A stretch of DNA of 64,000 nt from an uncultured Salinisphaerales bacterium (GTDB taxonomy: Bacteria > Pseudomonadota > Gammaproteobacteria > Nevskiales > CAJXLF01): NCBI GenBank assembly GCA_913055805.1, contig CAJXLF010000013.1:22048-86047 (forward strand). Direction: 5' to 3'. The stretch's first letter is position 1; the number at the start of each line of letters is the position of its first letter. Made by a program: the position numbers and the translations under genes. Shown piece after piece: positions 55,524 through 63,856 of this stretch. The notes beneath the pieces were generated by a model. The model was not told the origin of the DNA. It searched no databases and saw only the letters and a program-made list of their open reading frames with translations.

Positions 55524-57317
55524 ATGACCTACGATGTCATAATCAAGAATGGCCAGTACTTTGACGGCCACGGCGATAACAGCCCCGATTCCGGGGCTGT
55601 TCGCCATTTAGGTATTCGCCAGGGCCGTATTGCCAAGGTCAGTGCCGAACCCCTGGATGAAACCGGCTGCCCGCGGGTGATTGATGCCAGTGGCCGCTGG
55701 GTCACGCCCGGCTTTATCGAGCCGCATTCCCATTACGATGCCGAAATCATCGCCGCGCCCGAGCTGTCCGAATCGGTGCGTCACGGCGTGACCACGGTCA
55801 TGACCGGCATCTGTTCCATCAGCATGATCTGTGCGGAAGCCGAAGACTGCTCCGACCTGTTTACCCGGGTGGAAGCGGTGCCGCGCGAGCAGGTGCTGCC
55901 GCTGCTTAAAGCGCGCAAGACCTGGCGTTCGGGCGCGGAGTTCCGGGCCTTTGTCGAAAACCATCCGCTGGGTCCCAACCTGGCTGCCTTCATCGGGCAT
56001 TCGGATATCCGCGCCTCGGTCATGGGCCTGGTGCGTTCCGTATCTGGTGAGAAACCGAGCGAAGACGAACTGCGGCAGATGGAGGAAAAACTGGAAGAGG
56101 CGCTGGATGCCGGCTTCATGGGCATGTCCTCCATGACCACCAAACTGGACCGGCTCGACGGCGACCGTGCCTGGGCCAAGCCGCTGCCTTCCACCTATGC
56201 CAGCTGGAGTGAATACCGCCGCCTGCACCGGATCCTGCGCCGCCGCGGCCGCATCCTGCAGTCGGCGCCGGACGCTGTCGGCAAGATCAATATCTTTGCC
56301 TTCTTCTGGGAGTCCATCGGCTGGTTCCGCAAGGCGCTGAAGATTTCTCTGCTCACCGTGCTGGATCTCAAGTCCCAGCCCTGGCTGTACAGGTTCGGGC
56401 CGCTGGGTGGCTGGATCGCCAACAACATCCTGCGCGCCAACTGGCGCTGGCAGTTCCTGCCATCGCCGTTCGTGGTCTATGCCTATGGCCTGGATTTCAA
56501 CTCCTTCGGTGAGCTGGCCGACGCACGCATCCTGCGCGACATGAAGGACCCCGAGCAGCCCTACGTCGAGGCGGCCAAGCCCGAGTTCCGCGAGACTATC
56601 CGACAGAACATGAAGTCCATGCTCACCGCAGGCCTGTGGCACCGCGACTTCTCCGACGGTTGGGTGGTGGAATGCCCGGATCAGAACCTGGTAGGCAAGA
56701 ACTTCGCCGAGATTGGCGCCGAGCAGGGCAAGGATCCGGTCGACGCCTTCCTCGACCTGGCGGTGCTGTACAAGGAGCAGCTGCGATGGGGTATCCAGTT
56801 CGCCGGCGAGCGCGTAGATGTCATGCGCAAGCTCTGTGCGAACCCACAGGTACAGGTCGGCTTTGCCGATTCCGGCGCGCATCTGAAGAATCTGGCGTCC
56901 TATAACTTCCCGATCTGCATGCTCAAATATGTGCATGACGCCGAGCTGGAAGGGCAGCCGTTCATGAGCATTGCGCGCACCGTGCATCGCCTCACCGGCG
57001 AGCTGGCCGACTGGTTCGGTATCGATGCCGGCCATATCCGTGAAGGCGACCGTGCTGACGTAGTGGTGATCAACCCCGAGGGGCTGACCGACGAAGTCTG
57101 GGGCATGGCCGACGCGCCGTTCCCGGCCTTCGGCATGGACCGGCTGGTGAACCGTAACGACCGGGCCGTGGATGCGGTGCTGATCAATGGCCGCGTCGCC
57201 TATACACTTGCCGAGGGTTACGCCGATGATCTGGGCAAGGCGCAGGGTTACGGCCGCTTCCTGCCGGCGCTGGATTCGCCGGCCGTTCAGCCGGCAGGCA
57301 AACCCGCTACAGTCTGA
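55524..57317 (+). CDS. N-acyl-D-amino-acid deacylase-family amidohydrolase
   Basis: A 597-residue metal-dependent amidohydrolase of the D-aminoacylase group. Metal-binding HSHYD at 68-72, GVTTVMTGICSISM (usually GNCG), IGHSDIR and the late QVGFADSGAHLKN loop before the C-terminal small beta domain with DRADVVVINPE. It would cut N-acyl-D-amino acids or related amides. A short insertion DNSPDSG (about 18-24) is encoded by a perfect 10-bp hairpin at 55578-55601 near the start of the gene. SD GGAGAAACCC fixes the start. Confidence 0.88.
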   Translation: MTYDVIIKNGQYFDGHGDNSPDSGAVRHLGIRQGRIAKVSAEPLDETGCPRVIDASGRWVTPGFIEPHSHYDAEIIAAPELSESVRHGVTTVMTGICSISMICAEAEDCSDLFTRVEAVPREQVLPLLKARKTWRSGAEFRAFVENHPLGPNLAAFIGHSDIRASVMGLVRSVSGEKPSEDELRQMEEKLEEALDAGFMGMSSMTTKLDRLDGDRAWAKPLPSTYASWSEYRRLHRILRRRGRILQSAPDAVGKINIFAFFWESIGWFRKALKISLLTVLDLKSQPWLYRFGPLGGWIANNILRANWRWQFLPSPFVVYAYGLDFNSFGELADARILRDMKDPEQPYVEAAKPEFRETIRQNMKSMLTAGLWHRDFSDGWVVECPDQNLVGKNFAEIGAEQGKDPVDAFLDLAVLYKEQLRWGIQFAGERVDVMRKLCANPQVQVGFADSGAHLKNLASYNFPICMLKYVHDAELEGQPFMSIARTVHRLTGELADWFGIDAGHIREGDRADVVVINPEGLTDEVWGMADAPFPAFGMDRLVNRNDRAVDAVLINGRVAYTLAEGYADDLGKAQGYGRFLPALDSPAVQPAGKPATV

Positions 57318-57340
57318 GTTTTAACTGCCGTTATCCTGTC

Positions 57341-57525
57341 ATTGCGAGCCGCCGAAGACGGCGCGGCAATCTGATGGAGTTGGCCTGTTTCCCCCTCTCC
57401 CCTGGTGGGAGAGGAATATGCTTGAATACCGTCATCTCGACTGCAGGCGCGAAGCGCCGGAATGGAGAGATCTCAGGCTTTGAGATTCCTCCAATCGCTC
57501 GTTTCACTCACTCCGTTGGAATGAC
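57341..57525. repeat. cluster of dispersed intergenic palindromes
   Basis: Three repeat-like structures fill the gap between the amidohydrolase and TauE genes: an ATTGC..GCAAT palindrome (57341-57370), an 8-bp stem CCTCTCCC/GGGAGAGG (57394-57414), and an element bounded by GTCATC (57431) and GAATGAC (57519-57525) with an ATCTCA/TGAGAT hairpin (57470-57486). The CCTCTCCC hairpin recurs at 61952. No gene is seen in this stretch. Confidence 0.65.
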
Positions 57526-57552
57526 CTAAAGAAAATGATCTAGAGAATAAAC

Positions 57553-58269
57553 ATGGAAACCTCGTTCTACATCATTGCGTTGATTGTCTTCTTCGCCTTC
57601 TTCACCCAAACCGCCACCGGTTTCGGTGCGCTGGTTATTTCCATGACCCTGGGCGCCTTGCTCTATCCGGTCGACGTGTTGCTGAACTGGTTCGTGCCGC
57701 TGGTGGTGCTGCTCTCGATCTATCTGCTGGCCAGGCATCATGACCATATTGACTGGTCGTTGTTCCTGAAGAAGATTCTGCCCGGTATGGGGCTGGGCAT
57801 GGTGGCCGGCCAGGTGCTGTTCTACAGCCTCAATGCCGAGGTGCTGAGATATGCACTGGGAGTGCTGATCGTGTTTCTGGCGGGCCGCGAACTGTTGCGT
57901 AACGCTGCGGTGGTGCGCAATGTGCCCCTGTTGCCGTGGACGCTGGCGGCCGGCGTGGTGCATGGCATTTTCGCCACCGGCGGGCCGGTGCTGGTGTATG
58001 CGCTGAACAGCCAGTCAATCGAGAAGAGTGTTTTCCGCAGCACCCTCACCCTGGTGTGGGGTGTGTTAGCCTCGGTGCTGGTCACGTCCTATGTCATGTC
58101 CGGCCAGCTCACCATCGAGGCTCTGCCACGCATAGGCATCCTGGCGGCGGTGCTGCCGTTCAGTATTCTGCTGGGCGAGTGGGCACATCACTACATCAAC
58201 GAGGCCCTGTTCAAGAAGGCCATCAATGTACTGCTGGTGTTCTGCGGGATCGTGCTGTTGCTGAAATAA
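57553..58269 (+). CDS. TauE/SafE (TSUP) family transporter
   Basis: A 238-residue inner-membrane protein with seven or eight helices and the TSUP hallmarks: TQTATGFGALVISMTLG near the start, the repeated half GVVHGIFATGGPVLVYALNSQ (about 138-158) and RSTLTLVWGVL. This family exports or imports organic anions such as sulfite, sulfoacetate or thiosulfate. No SD stronger than AATAAAC is seen. Possibly monocistronic; flanked by repeat elements on both sides. Confidence 0.88.
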   Translation: METSFYIIALIVFFAFFTQTATGFGALVISMTLGALLYPVDVLLNWFVPLVVLLSIYLLARHHDHIDWSLFLKKILPGMGLGMVAGQVLFYSLNAEVLRYALGVLIVFLAGRELLRNAAVVRNVPLLPWTLAAGVVHGIFATGGPVLVYALNSQSIEKSVFRSTLTLVWGVLASVLVTSYVMSGQLTIEALPRIGILAAVLPFSILLGEWAHHYINEALFKKAINVLLVFCGIVLLLK

Positions 58270-58274
58270 GGGTG

Positions 58275-58405
58275 ATCCACAGATTGCACAGATTACACGG
58301 ATTTCAAAGAGGGAATACGTACTCAAAGATACGAAGAAATCTCTGCATACATGGCGCAATTTTCAGAGAGTTTTTTAATCGGTGTAATCTGTGAAATCTG
58401 TGGAT
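58275..58405. repeat. 26-bp inverted-repeat element
   Basis: The 26 bases at 58275-58300 and the reverse complement of 58380-58405 match at 24 positions (ATCCACAGATTxCACAGATTACACxG). They flank about 79 bases of non-coding sequence. No transposase, target duplication or terminator T-tract is evident. The unit resembles a small palindromic mobile repeat or a stable RNA hairpin. Confidence 0.75.
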
Positions 58406-58413
58406 AGATTCTT

Positions 58414-58554
58414 TTAATCCGGCAGCTTGCCGTCTTTCACTTTCTGGCTGCGCCGCTGCGCCTTGCGGGTCTTTTCGTGTTTGCCACCCTTCTTCATGAG
58501 GGGGTGGTCGTGCAGCGGATTACGGCGTTTCGGCCCCTGATGTTTCTCGGCCAT
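58414..58554 (-). CDS. small basic protein, 46 residues
   Basis: An ATG at 58552-58554 opens a 46-residue frame that is very rich in Lys/Arg/His (MAEKHQGPKRRNPLHDHPLM then KKGGKHEKTRKAQRRSQK). It starts 7 bases beyond the stop of the MscS-type channel gene, same strand, with a purine-rich stretch upstream, which suggests translational coupling. Highly charged composition resembles small conserved hypothetical proteins that bind nucleic acids. No family assigned. Confidence 0.5.
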   Translation of the reverse strand: MAEKHQGPKRRNPLHDHPLMKKGGKHEKTRKAQRRSQKVKDGKLPD

Positions 58555-58561
58555 GGCGGCT

Positions 58562-59599
58562 CTAGCGCTCTTCCTTCTTCTGGGTGGCGCGGGCTTCCAG
58601 CAGACGGTCCAGATGTTCGATGTCGCGTTCCAGGCGCTTGCTCTTATCGCCGTCCTTGTTGTCCTGCAGTTCCTGCTTGAGTTCGTCACGCCGGGCACGC
58701 AGGGTCTCGGTTTTCTCGGCCTGCGTGGCCTTGTCGAAGATCAGTTCTTCCTTGCTGTCTTCCTGTGGCCTGGCCGTCGGGCTCTGTACCACAGTTTCCG
58801 GAATGGCCTTGTCCGCATCTTCCAGGCGCCGCTGGAACATATGACTGGGCGAGGTAATTTCAATATTCGCCTCGTGCAGCACGTTGAGAATGTTCTCGCG
58901 CAGACGTGAGCGGGCCAGCAGCACTTTCTTGGTATCGGTCAGAAAGCCGTAAACCCGATACTGCACGGCGTGATCCAGCAGGTCGGAAATGCGCACCAGG
59001 CCTTCCTCCAGGTCGGCCCGCTCGGTGGCTTCCAGCAGCTTGGCCTTGGCCGTTTCATGCGGCACGTCATAACCCAGGGAAACGCTGGCCGAGATGAAGG
59101 TGCCCGAAGCGCGGATGACGGTGACCGGCTGCTGCACCAGATAAAGGTTCGGCAGGGTGGTGAGGTCGCGGTCTTCGGTCTGGATCTCGGTGTGGAACAG
59201 GCCGCGCTCTGACACGCGGCCGGCATGGTCGCCCACTTTTACAAAGTCGCCGGGGCGGAAGTTGTTCACCGAGCGCAGCATGATGCCGGCCATGGCGTTC
59301 GACACAAACGAGGTGGAACCCAGGGCGATCATGGCGGTGAGCACCAGTCCCAGCAGGCTCAGCAACTGGCCGCGCAGCGTGTCTGACACCGGCAGCACAA
59401 TAATCAGTACCAGCAGGCCGGTAGCGGTTACCAGCATCTTGATCAGCTGCCGCTTGAAGCGATGATGGTGCTCGTCCTTGCCGTTGTCTTCCGGCAGCAG
59501 GCGGTCGGTCAGGCGGATACCGGCCCAGATCAGCAGCACCGTGGCCGTCAGCTCGGCAACGCCGACCAGAAAGGGACTCAGATAGTCAGGCACAGTCAT
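58562..59599 (-). CDS. MscS-type mechanosensitive channel
   Basis: A 345-residue channel of the MscS family. Three N-terminal helices (about 10-30, 58-77, 80-105), the pore helix and beta domain with LGSTSFVSNAMAGIMLRSVNNFRPGDFVKVGDHAGRVSERGLFHTEIQT (DFVKVGDHAGRV is the MscS core), then the C-terminal alpha/beta domain and a long charged coiled tail (about 265-345, QDNKDGDKSKRLERD). Start at ATG 59597-59599 because the longer frame has no membrane-start character. Likely osmotic safety valve; the charged tail is longer than usual. Confidence 0.9.
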   Translation of the reverse strand: MTVPDYLSPFLVGVAELTATVLLIWAGIRLTDRLLPEDNGKDEHHHRFKRQLIKMLVTATGLLVLIIVLPVSDTLRGQLLSLLGLVLTAMIALGSTSFVSNAMAGIMLRSVNNFRPGDFVKVGDHAGRVSERGLFHTEIQTEDRDLTTLPNLYLVQQPVTVIRASGTFISASVSLGYDVPHETAKAKLLEATERADLEEGLVRISDLLDHAVQYRVYGFLTDTKKVLLARSRLRENILNVLHEANIEITSPSHMFQRRLEDADKAIPETVVQSPTARPQEDSKEELIFDKATQAEKTETLRARRDELKQELQDNKDGDKSKRLERDIEHLDRLLEARATQKKEER

Positions 59600-59603
59600 G
59601 GCT

Positions 59604-60410
59604 TCATTCTGGCATATCTGCCATGTCGCGCCAGCCATGGTGAATCTTCAGCTGCGGATTACGCGCCACCTCCGAGGGGGTTACATCCAGCATGCGGCGC
59701 ATGGTGCGGGTGTAATGCGACTGGTCATAGAAACCGGCGGCATGCGCGGCATCGGTCATATTCATGCCCTCGTCCCAGAGCCGCACCGATTCATACAGCC
59801 GTCGCCACAACAGGTACTGGCCCATGGGCAGCCCGAGCTGTTCCTTGAACAGATGCAGCAGCCGCGAGCGCGACAGCTCCACCTCTTCGGCCAGGGTTTC
59901 CACCGGAATCTCCTCCGGCAGGGCGTCGCGAATGCGGTGCAGCACGTTCACAATGCGGGCATCCAGATGCCGCGGCTGCGGCGCCGGCCGTTGGCCGGTC
60001 AGGGCTTCGATAATGTCGTCCACCGCCAGTTGAGCTGTTGCCTGATCCGGCGACCGTTCAAACAGCTGTGAAACCTGCCTGAGCAGGGCGCCGGAAGATA
60101 GATCATCAACTGTCACCGCCGCGGCGCCATCCAGGTAGCTGGCCAGCGGAAGATAGGCGGCACTGTCCGGGTCCACCATCAGGGCCAGCAGCCGGCCCTG
60201 CACATCAATGCGATTTTCGGTATTGGGCGCGAGCACAGCCACCTGGCATTGGTGCTCCTGTTCCCGGGTCTGCAGGCGAAAGGACGCATCCGGGCAGATC
60301 AGCACGGAGGCCGCATAGTGGCTGTGCCAGTCGTTGTTGTGTTCGCCCTGCGTGACATACAGCAGCACGCCGTTCCACAGGTACAGATGATCCCGGGCTT
60401 CGCCGCTCAT
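59604..60410 (-). CDS. AraC-family transcriptional regulator
   Basis: A 268-residue regulator: N-terminal cupin-like sensor domain (about 1-145) with the HNNDWHSHYAASVLI loop typical of ligand-binding cupins, and a C-terminal AraC DNA-binding domain (about 165-258, IPVETLAEEVELSRSRLLHLFKEQLGLPMGQYLLWRRL and TDAAHAAGFYDQSHYTRTMRRML). Start at ATG 60408-60410 has the strong SD GGGGAGACGA. Convergence is absent: it is divergent from the MAPEG gene, which it may regulate, and tail-adjacent to the MscS-type gene. Confidence 0.9.
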   Translation of the reverse strand: MSGEARDHLYLWNGVLLYVTQGEHNNDWHSHYAASVLICPDASFRLQTREQEHQCQVAVLAPNTENRIDVQGRLLALMVDPDSAAYLPLASYLDGAAAVTVDDLSSGALLRQVSQLFERSPDQATAQLAVDDIIEALTGQRPAPQPRHLDARIVNVLHRIRDALPEEIPVETLAEEVELSRSRLLHLFKEQLGLPMGQYLLWRRLYESVRLWDEGMNMTDAAHAAGFYDQSHYTRTMRRMLDVTPSEVARNPQLKIHHGWRDMADMPE

Positions 60411-60608
60411 TCGTCTCCCCACACCGCACCCCTGTGCATGATGGCGGAAAAAGTGCATGGCCGCCAAACCGGCTGGCGCTTCCGGCCAACACTGTGGCGT
60501 GCAGGGTAATGCGCGATGTTGTCCGGCCGGGCATGTTGTCATGCAGGGTTCTAAGTGCCGGCGAATGCCGCTATGTTAGGTCTTTGGCGTATAAGGGAGA
60601 CGACAGCC

Positions 60609-60998
60609 ATGACAACTGCTTTCTGGTGTGTATTGATTGCCGGCCTGTTGCCGCTCACGGCCACGGGTATTGCCAAGTTCACGGGCGGCAGCAAGATGGG
60701 CCCGCGTGAGAACCACAATCCCCGCGAATGGCTGGAGAAGCTCGACGGTTACAAGAAGCGCGCGCACTGGGCACAGCTCAACAGCTTCGAAGCGTTCCCG
60801 TTTTTTGCTGCCGGTGTGATCGTGGCCCAGTTGGCCGGCGCGGCGCAGGCTGCGGTGGACCAGCTCGCCATCGCCTTCATTGCCGTGCGCGTGGCCTACC
60901 TGGTCTGTTATCTGGCGGACTGGGCTACGGTGCGTACGCTGGTCTGGACCGCGGGCTACGTCATTACCATTGCCCTGTTTGTATCGCCGACCTTCTGA
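60609..60998 (+). CDS. MAPEG-family membrane protein
   Basis: A 129-residue integral membrane protein with four helices (about 4-20, 55-75, 80-100, 106-125) and the MAPEG motif KMGPRENHNPREWLEKLDGYKKRAHWAQLNSFEAFPFFAAGV. Mammalian relatives are glutathione-dependent or eicosanoid enzymes; bacterial members are mostly uncharacterised and may use glutathione or related thiols. Start at 60609 follows GGGAGACG. Divergent from the AraC regulator; followed 33 bases later by an SDR. Confidence 0.88.
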   Translation: MTTAFWCVLIAGLLPLTATGIAKFTGGSKMGPRENHNPREWLEKLDGYKKRAHWAQLNSFEAFPFFAAGVIVAQLAGAAQAAVDQLAIAFIAVRVAYLVCYLADWATVRTLVWTAGYVITIALFVSPTF

Positions 60999-61031
60999 CT
61001 GCCCATCTGCTGACTGACAACGAGGAGACAC

Positions 61032-61847
61032 ATGTCGACCCATTTCGAGAACAAGACCATCGTCATTACCGGCGCCTCCAGCGGCATTGGCGAAGAGGCC
61101 GCCTTCAAGCTGGCCACGCGGGGTTCCAAGGTTATTCTGGTGGCGCGTCGCGAAGACGAACTGCAGCGGGTGCAAAAGGAAATCGAGAACCTCGGCGGCC
61201 AGGCCTTTATCTATGCCGCGGATCTCTCCGACGAAGCGTCGGTGGAGGCCGTAACCCGGAAGATTATTGAAGAGCATGCACCCATCGATGTGCTGGTGAA
61301 CAATGCAGGCCGCTCCATTCGCCGTCCCATCCGCGAATCGCTGGACCGTTTCCACGACTTCAAGCGCACCATGCAGCTGAATTACTTCGGTGCCGTGCAA
61401 ATGACCCTGCTCATGCTGCCGCATATGCTGGAACGCAAGAGCGGGCAGATTATCAATGTGTCCAGCATGTCGGCCCTGATACCCACGCCGTTCTATGCCG
61501 CCTATGTGGGTAGCAAGGGCGCGCTGGACGCCTTTTCGCGTTCCGTCGGGGCCGAGCTGGCCGACAAGGGTGTGCAAATCACCACGATTAATTATCCGCT
61601 GGTGAAAACTCCCATGACCGCGCCCACCAAGGCCTACAAGTACATCCGCCAGATGGATGTGCGCGACGCCGCCGAGTGGATCGTGAAAGCGGTGGAAAAA
61701 CGCCCGGCCCGCATCACCAGTACCATGGGTAACGCCTGGGGTCTGGCCACTTCGGCCATGCCCACCACGACCGTGAAATGGACAGGCCGCCTGTTCAACT
61801 ACGGCGCCAAACGCCTGGCCCGCAAGGTGAAACAGGAACAGGCTTAA
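61032..61847 (+). CDS. short-chain dehydrogenase/reductase
   Basis: A 271-residue SDR. TGASSGIGEEA (about 13-23) cofactor motif, NNAGRSIRRP, catalytic Ser in IINVSSMSA, Tyr/Lys in YAAYVGSKGAL, and a membrane-leaning C-terminal tail (KRLARKVKQEQA) seen in lipid-acting SDRs. Classical SDR with a broad substrate range. Co-transcribed with the MAPEG gene (SD GAGGAGACAC). Confidence 0.9.
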   Translation: MSTHFENKTIVITGASSGIGEEAAFKLATRGSKVILVARREDELQRVQKEIENLGGQAFIYAADLSDEASVEAVTRKIIEEHAPIDVLVNNAGRSIRRPIRESLDRFHDFKRTMQLNYFGAVQMTLLMLPHMLERKSGQIINVSSMSALIPTPFYAAYVGSKGALDAFSRSVGAELADKGVQITTINYPLVKTPMTAPTKAYKYIRQMDVRDAAEWIVKAVEKRPARITSTMGNAWGLATSAMPTTTVKWTGRLFNYGAKRLARKVKQEQA

Positions 61848-61852
61848 ACGCC

Positions 61853-61974
61853 ATTCCGGAACTACGCCGTATTTATCCGGAATCCAGCAGCAGCCTGAGC
61901 AGCAAGGTGCCCGGTATCACTTCTTCTCACCTCGTGGTGCGTTGAAGCGCTCCCTCTCCCCCGGCGGGAGAGGG
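61853..61974. repeat. palindromic repeat copies between SDR and serine hydrolase
   Basis: ATTCCGGA (61853-61860) and TCCGGAAT (61876-61883) repeat the half element seen at 54226-54257, including the shared ATTTATCCGGAATCCA. Further on, CCCTCTCCC/GGGAGAGGG (61952-61974, loop CCGGC) repeats the hairpin at 57394. Confidence 0.7.
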
Positions 61975-62010
61975 CCGGGGAGAGGGGGAGCAGGAGAAAA
62001 CAAGGAGCCA

Positions 62011-63216
62011 ATGTCCATGAAAAAACTGATTCTGAGCGTGCTTGCAATTCTGGTCATAGCCCTGGCCGTGTTCGCCATCCGCCCCTGGTCCGACTACAGC
62101 CCGCTGGCCATGAACTCCCTGTTTTCGCCCGGCAAACGGCTGGAAAACTTCCGCCACCTGGACCGTATCTTTCCCTCGCGCCCGATCAAGGCGGGCGAAG
62201 ACAGCTTCGAATTCGGGCGCAATGAACAGCCGCTGGATGTCAGCTACGAATTCGAGGGCGAAACCCGTACCCTGGATGATTTCCTGCAGCGCGTCGTCGG
62301 CACCGGTCTGCTGGTGATCAAGAACGACCGCATCGTGCACGAACGCTACATGAATGGCGGCACCGCGGAGAGCAACTTCACCTCCTGGTCAGTGGCCAAA
62401 TCCTTTGTATCCACACTGGTGGGCATGGCGCTGGGCGACGGCCTGATCCAGTCGCTGGACGACCCCATCAGCGACTATGTGCCGGAACTCAAGGGCAGTG
62501 GTTACGACGGCGTGCCCATCCGCCATGTTTTGCAGATGTCCTCGGGCATCGATTTCGATGAAATCTACGGCAGCCGTGTTTCCGACATCCAGCAGTTTTT
62601 CTGGAAGGTGTTTATCTTTGGCCAGCGTGCCGACGAGGTCATGAGCCAGTACCAGAGCGGCGGGCCGTCCGGCGAAGTGCATCACTACATCAGCATCGAC
62701 ACCCAGGCCCTGGGCATGCTGGTGACGCGGGTCTACAACCAGCCACTGGCCGACCTGCTGAGCGAACGCATCTGGCAACCCCTGGGTATGGAAGCCGATG
62801 CCTTCTGGAGCATCGACGAGGATTCGGCCGACGGTATGGAAATCGCCTTCTGCTGCATCAACGCCCGGCTGCGTGACTTCGCCAAACTGGGCCGCCTGTA
62901 TCTGCAGCAAGGCGTGTGGGATGGTTTGCAACTGCTGCCCATCGGCTGGGTGGAAGAAGCCACCACCCCCGGCGGTCCGCATCTGGAACCCGGTGCCTCA
63001 CCCTATAACTACGGCCCGCGGGGTTACGGTTATCAGTGGTGGGTGCCGAAAGACCATGACCGCGAATACTTCGCCTCCGGTATCTGGGGCCAGTTCATCT
63101 ACGTCTCCGAACCCGACAACCTCATCATCGCCCGCACCAGCGCCGACCCCGACTACCTGCCCAATATGGCAGAGACCATTGCGGTGTTCCGGGCGATACG
63201 GGATGAGCTGAGGTAA
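62011..63216 (+). CDS. serine hydrolase, beta-lactamase class C family
   Basis: A 401-residue hydrolase with an N-terminal membrane anchor (MSMKKLILSVLAILVIALAVFAI) facing the periplasm and a class C beta-lactamase/esterase-type domain. The nucleophile motif SxxK is SVAK (Ser127, Lys130); a Tyr-containing motif is in GEVHHYISID and a HxG-like region is absent or altered near SGIWGQFIYV. Such proteins are usually esterases or peptidases, not true beta-lactamases. Start at 62011 fixed by AAGGAG. Monocistronic; last conventional gene before the integron cassettes. Confidence 0.9.
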   Translation: MSMKKLILSVLAILVIALAVFAIRPWSDYSPLAMNSLFSPGKRLENFRHLDRIFPSRPIKAGEDSFEFGRNEQPLDVSYEFEGETRTLDDFLQRVVGTGLLVIKNDRIVHERYMNGGTAESNFTSWSVAKSFVSTLVGMALGDGLIQSLDDPISDYVPELKGSGYDGVPIRHVLQMSSGIDFDEIYGSRVSDIQQFFWKVFIFGQRADEVMSQYQSGGPSGEVHHYISIDTQALGMLVTRVYNQPLADLLSERIWQPLGMEADAFWSIDEDSADGMEIAFCCINARLRDFAKLGRLYLQQGVWDGLQLLPIGWVEEATTPGGPHLEPGASPYNYGPRGYGYQWWVPKDHDREYFASGIWGQFIYVSEPDNLIIARTSADPDYLPNMAETIAVFRAIRDELR

Positions 63217-63299
63217 ACCTACCCAGACAGCGGCCTTTGGAGTAGGGTAAAGCCATCTCCAGCTTTTATAGATCAGTCGAATAACAGGAGGTCTGCCAC

Positions 63300-63350
63300 A
63301 TGTCGCGTTTGTCATTTCTTTTAATGTCCACTTCCCCAAACTCGTTTTGA
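63300..63350 (+). CDS. possible 16-codon peptide with strong SD
   Basis: A perfect SD (AGGAGG, 63286-63291) is followed at the ideal spacing by ATG at 63300, but the frame (MSRLSFLLMSTSPNSF) ends after 16 codons. It may be a leader peptide, a truncated cassette gene or chance. Two hairpins follow (TTTGGGG...CCCCAAA at 63375-63397 and ACCCC...GGGGT at 63413-63428), and the repeat AGTGTCCA/TGGACACT (63397-63404, 63455-63462) spans the cassette border. Confidence 0.3.
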   Translation: MSRLSFLLMSTSPNSF

Positions 63351-63435
63351 TAAAAATCAAAGAGTTAGCGGTTCGTTTGGGGTGTTATACCCCAAAAGTG
63401 TCCATTTATAAAACCCCATTTGTGGGGTCGAATTA

Positions 63436-63444
63436 GCGTTAGGT
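63436..63444. repeat. integron core site (R'-type GTTAGGT) at left cassette border
   Basis: The sequence GCGTTAGGT at 63436-63444 is identical to the right core of the complete attC site at 63925-63931 (GCGTTAGGT). Its left partner ACCTAAC is not found nearby, so this is either a degenerate attC, an attI-like site or a cassette insertion point. It precedes the first clear cassette gene. Confidence 0.65.
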
Positions 63445-63453
63445 AGCAGGTAG

Positions 63454-63846
63454 GTGGACACTACAAAGCCAATGAAAAGTGACACTACTCATCTGCAATA
63501 TTCAGCCTATCCAATAGTGTCGGCTAATATGCTTTTCTGCGCTTTTGTTCTAACAGGAGAGTGGTTGTTTGCCGCTGGAACACTAATCTTTATCGTTATA
63601 TTGCTTTGGGCGAATTCAGTTTACAGGGTCGCGTTCATTAAATTCCCAGCCACGCTATTGTTATTCGTTGTTAACTTAGCCGTGCCCGTAAGCTCCTCGT
63701 TATTAATAAGCAAATACAATCTCAATATTGGCGTAGCCACTATCTTTCTTGTGTTTGCACTAAATATAGCCACAGTACTGTTTTATGGCGCCAGGGTATT
63801 AGAGGCAACCGTTCAAACTAAAGAAAATGAGTATACGCAATGTTGA
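63454..63846 (+). CDS. integron cassette gene: four-helix membrane protein, unknown function
   Basis: A 130-residue integral membrane protein with four hydrophobic segments (about 22-40, 44-60, 66-84, 92-112). No family recognised. It starts at GTG 63454 just after the core site (an ATG at 63472 is an alternative) and ends 10 bases before the attC site, exactly the layout of an integron cassette. Base composition is visibly AT-richer than neighbours, fitting independent origin. Function unknown, as for most integron cassettes. Confidence 0.7.
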   Translation: MDTTKPMKSDTTHLQYSAYPIVSANMLFCAFVLTGEWLFAAGTLIFIVILLWANSVYRVAFIKFPATLLLFVVNLAVPVSSSLLISKYNLNIGVATIFLVFALNIATVLFYGARVLEATVQTKENEYTQC

Positions 63847-63856
63847 AACGCCTTCT

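Noticed and set aside
55608..57035. 475-codon minus-strand frame
   Set aside because: Antisense to the amidohydrolase; opposite-strand GC-driven frame only.
63364..63370. GTTAGCG as an integron core site
   Set aside because: Does not fit the GTTRRRY pattern and has no partner core.
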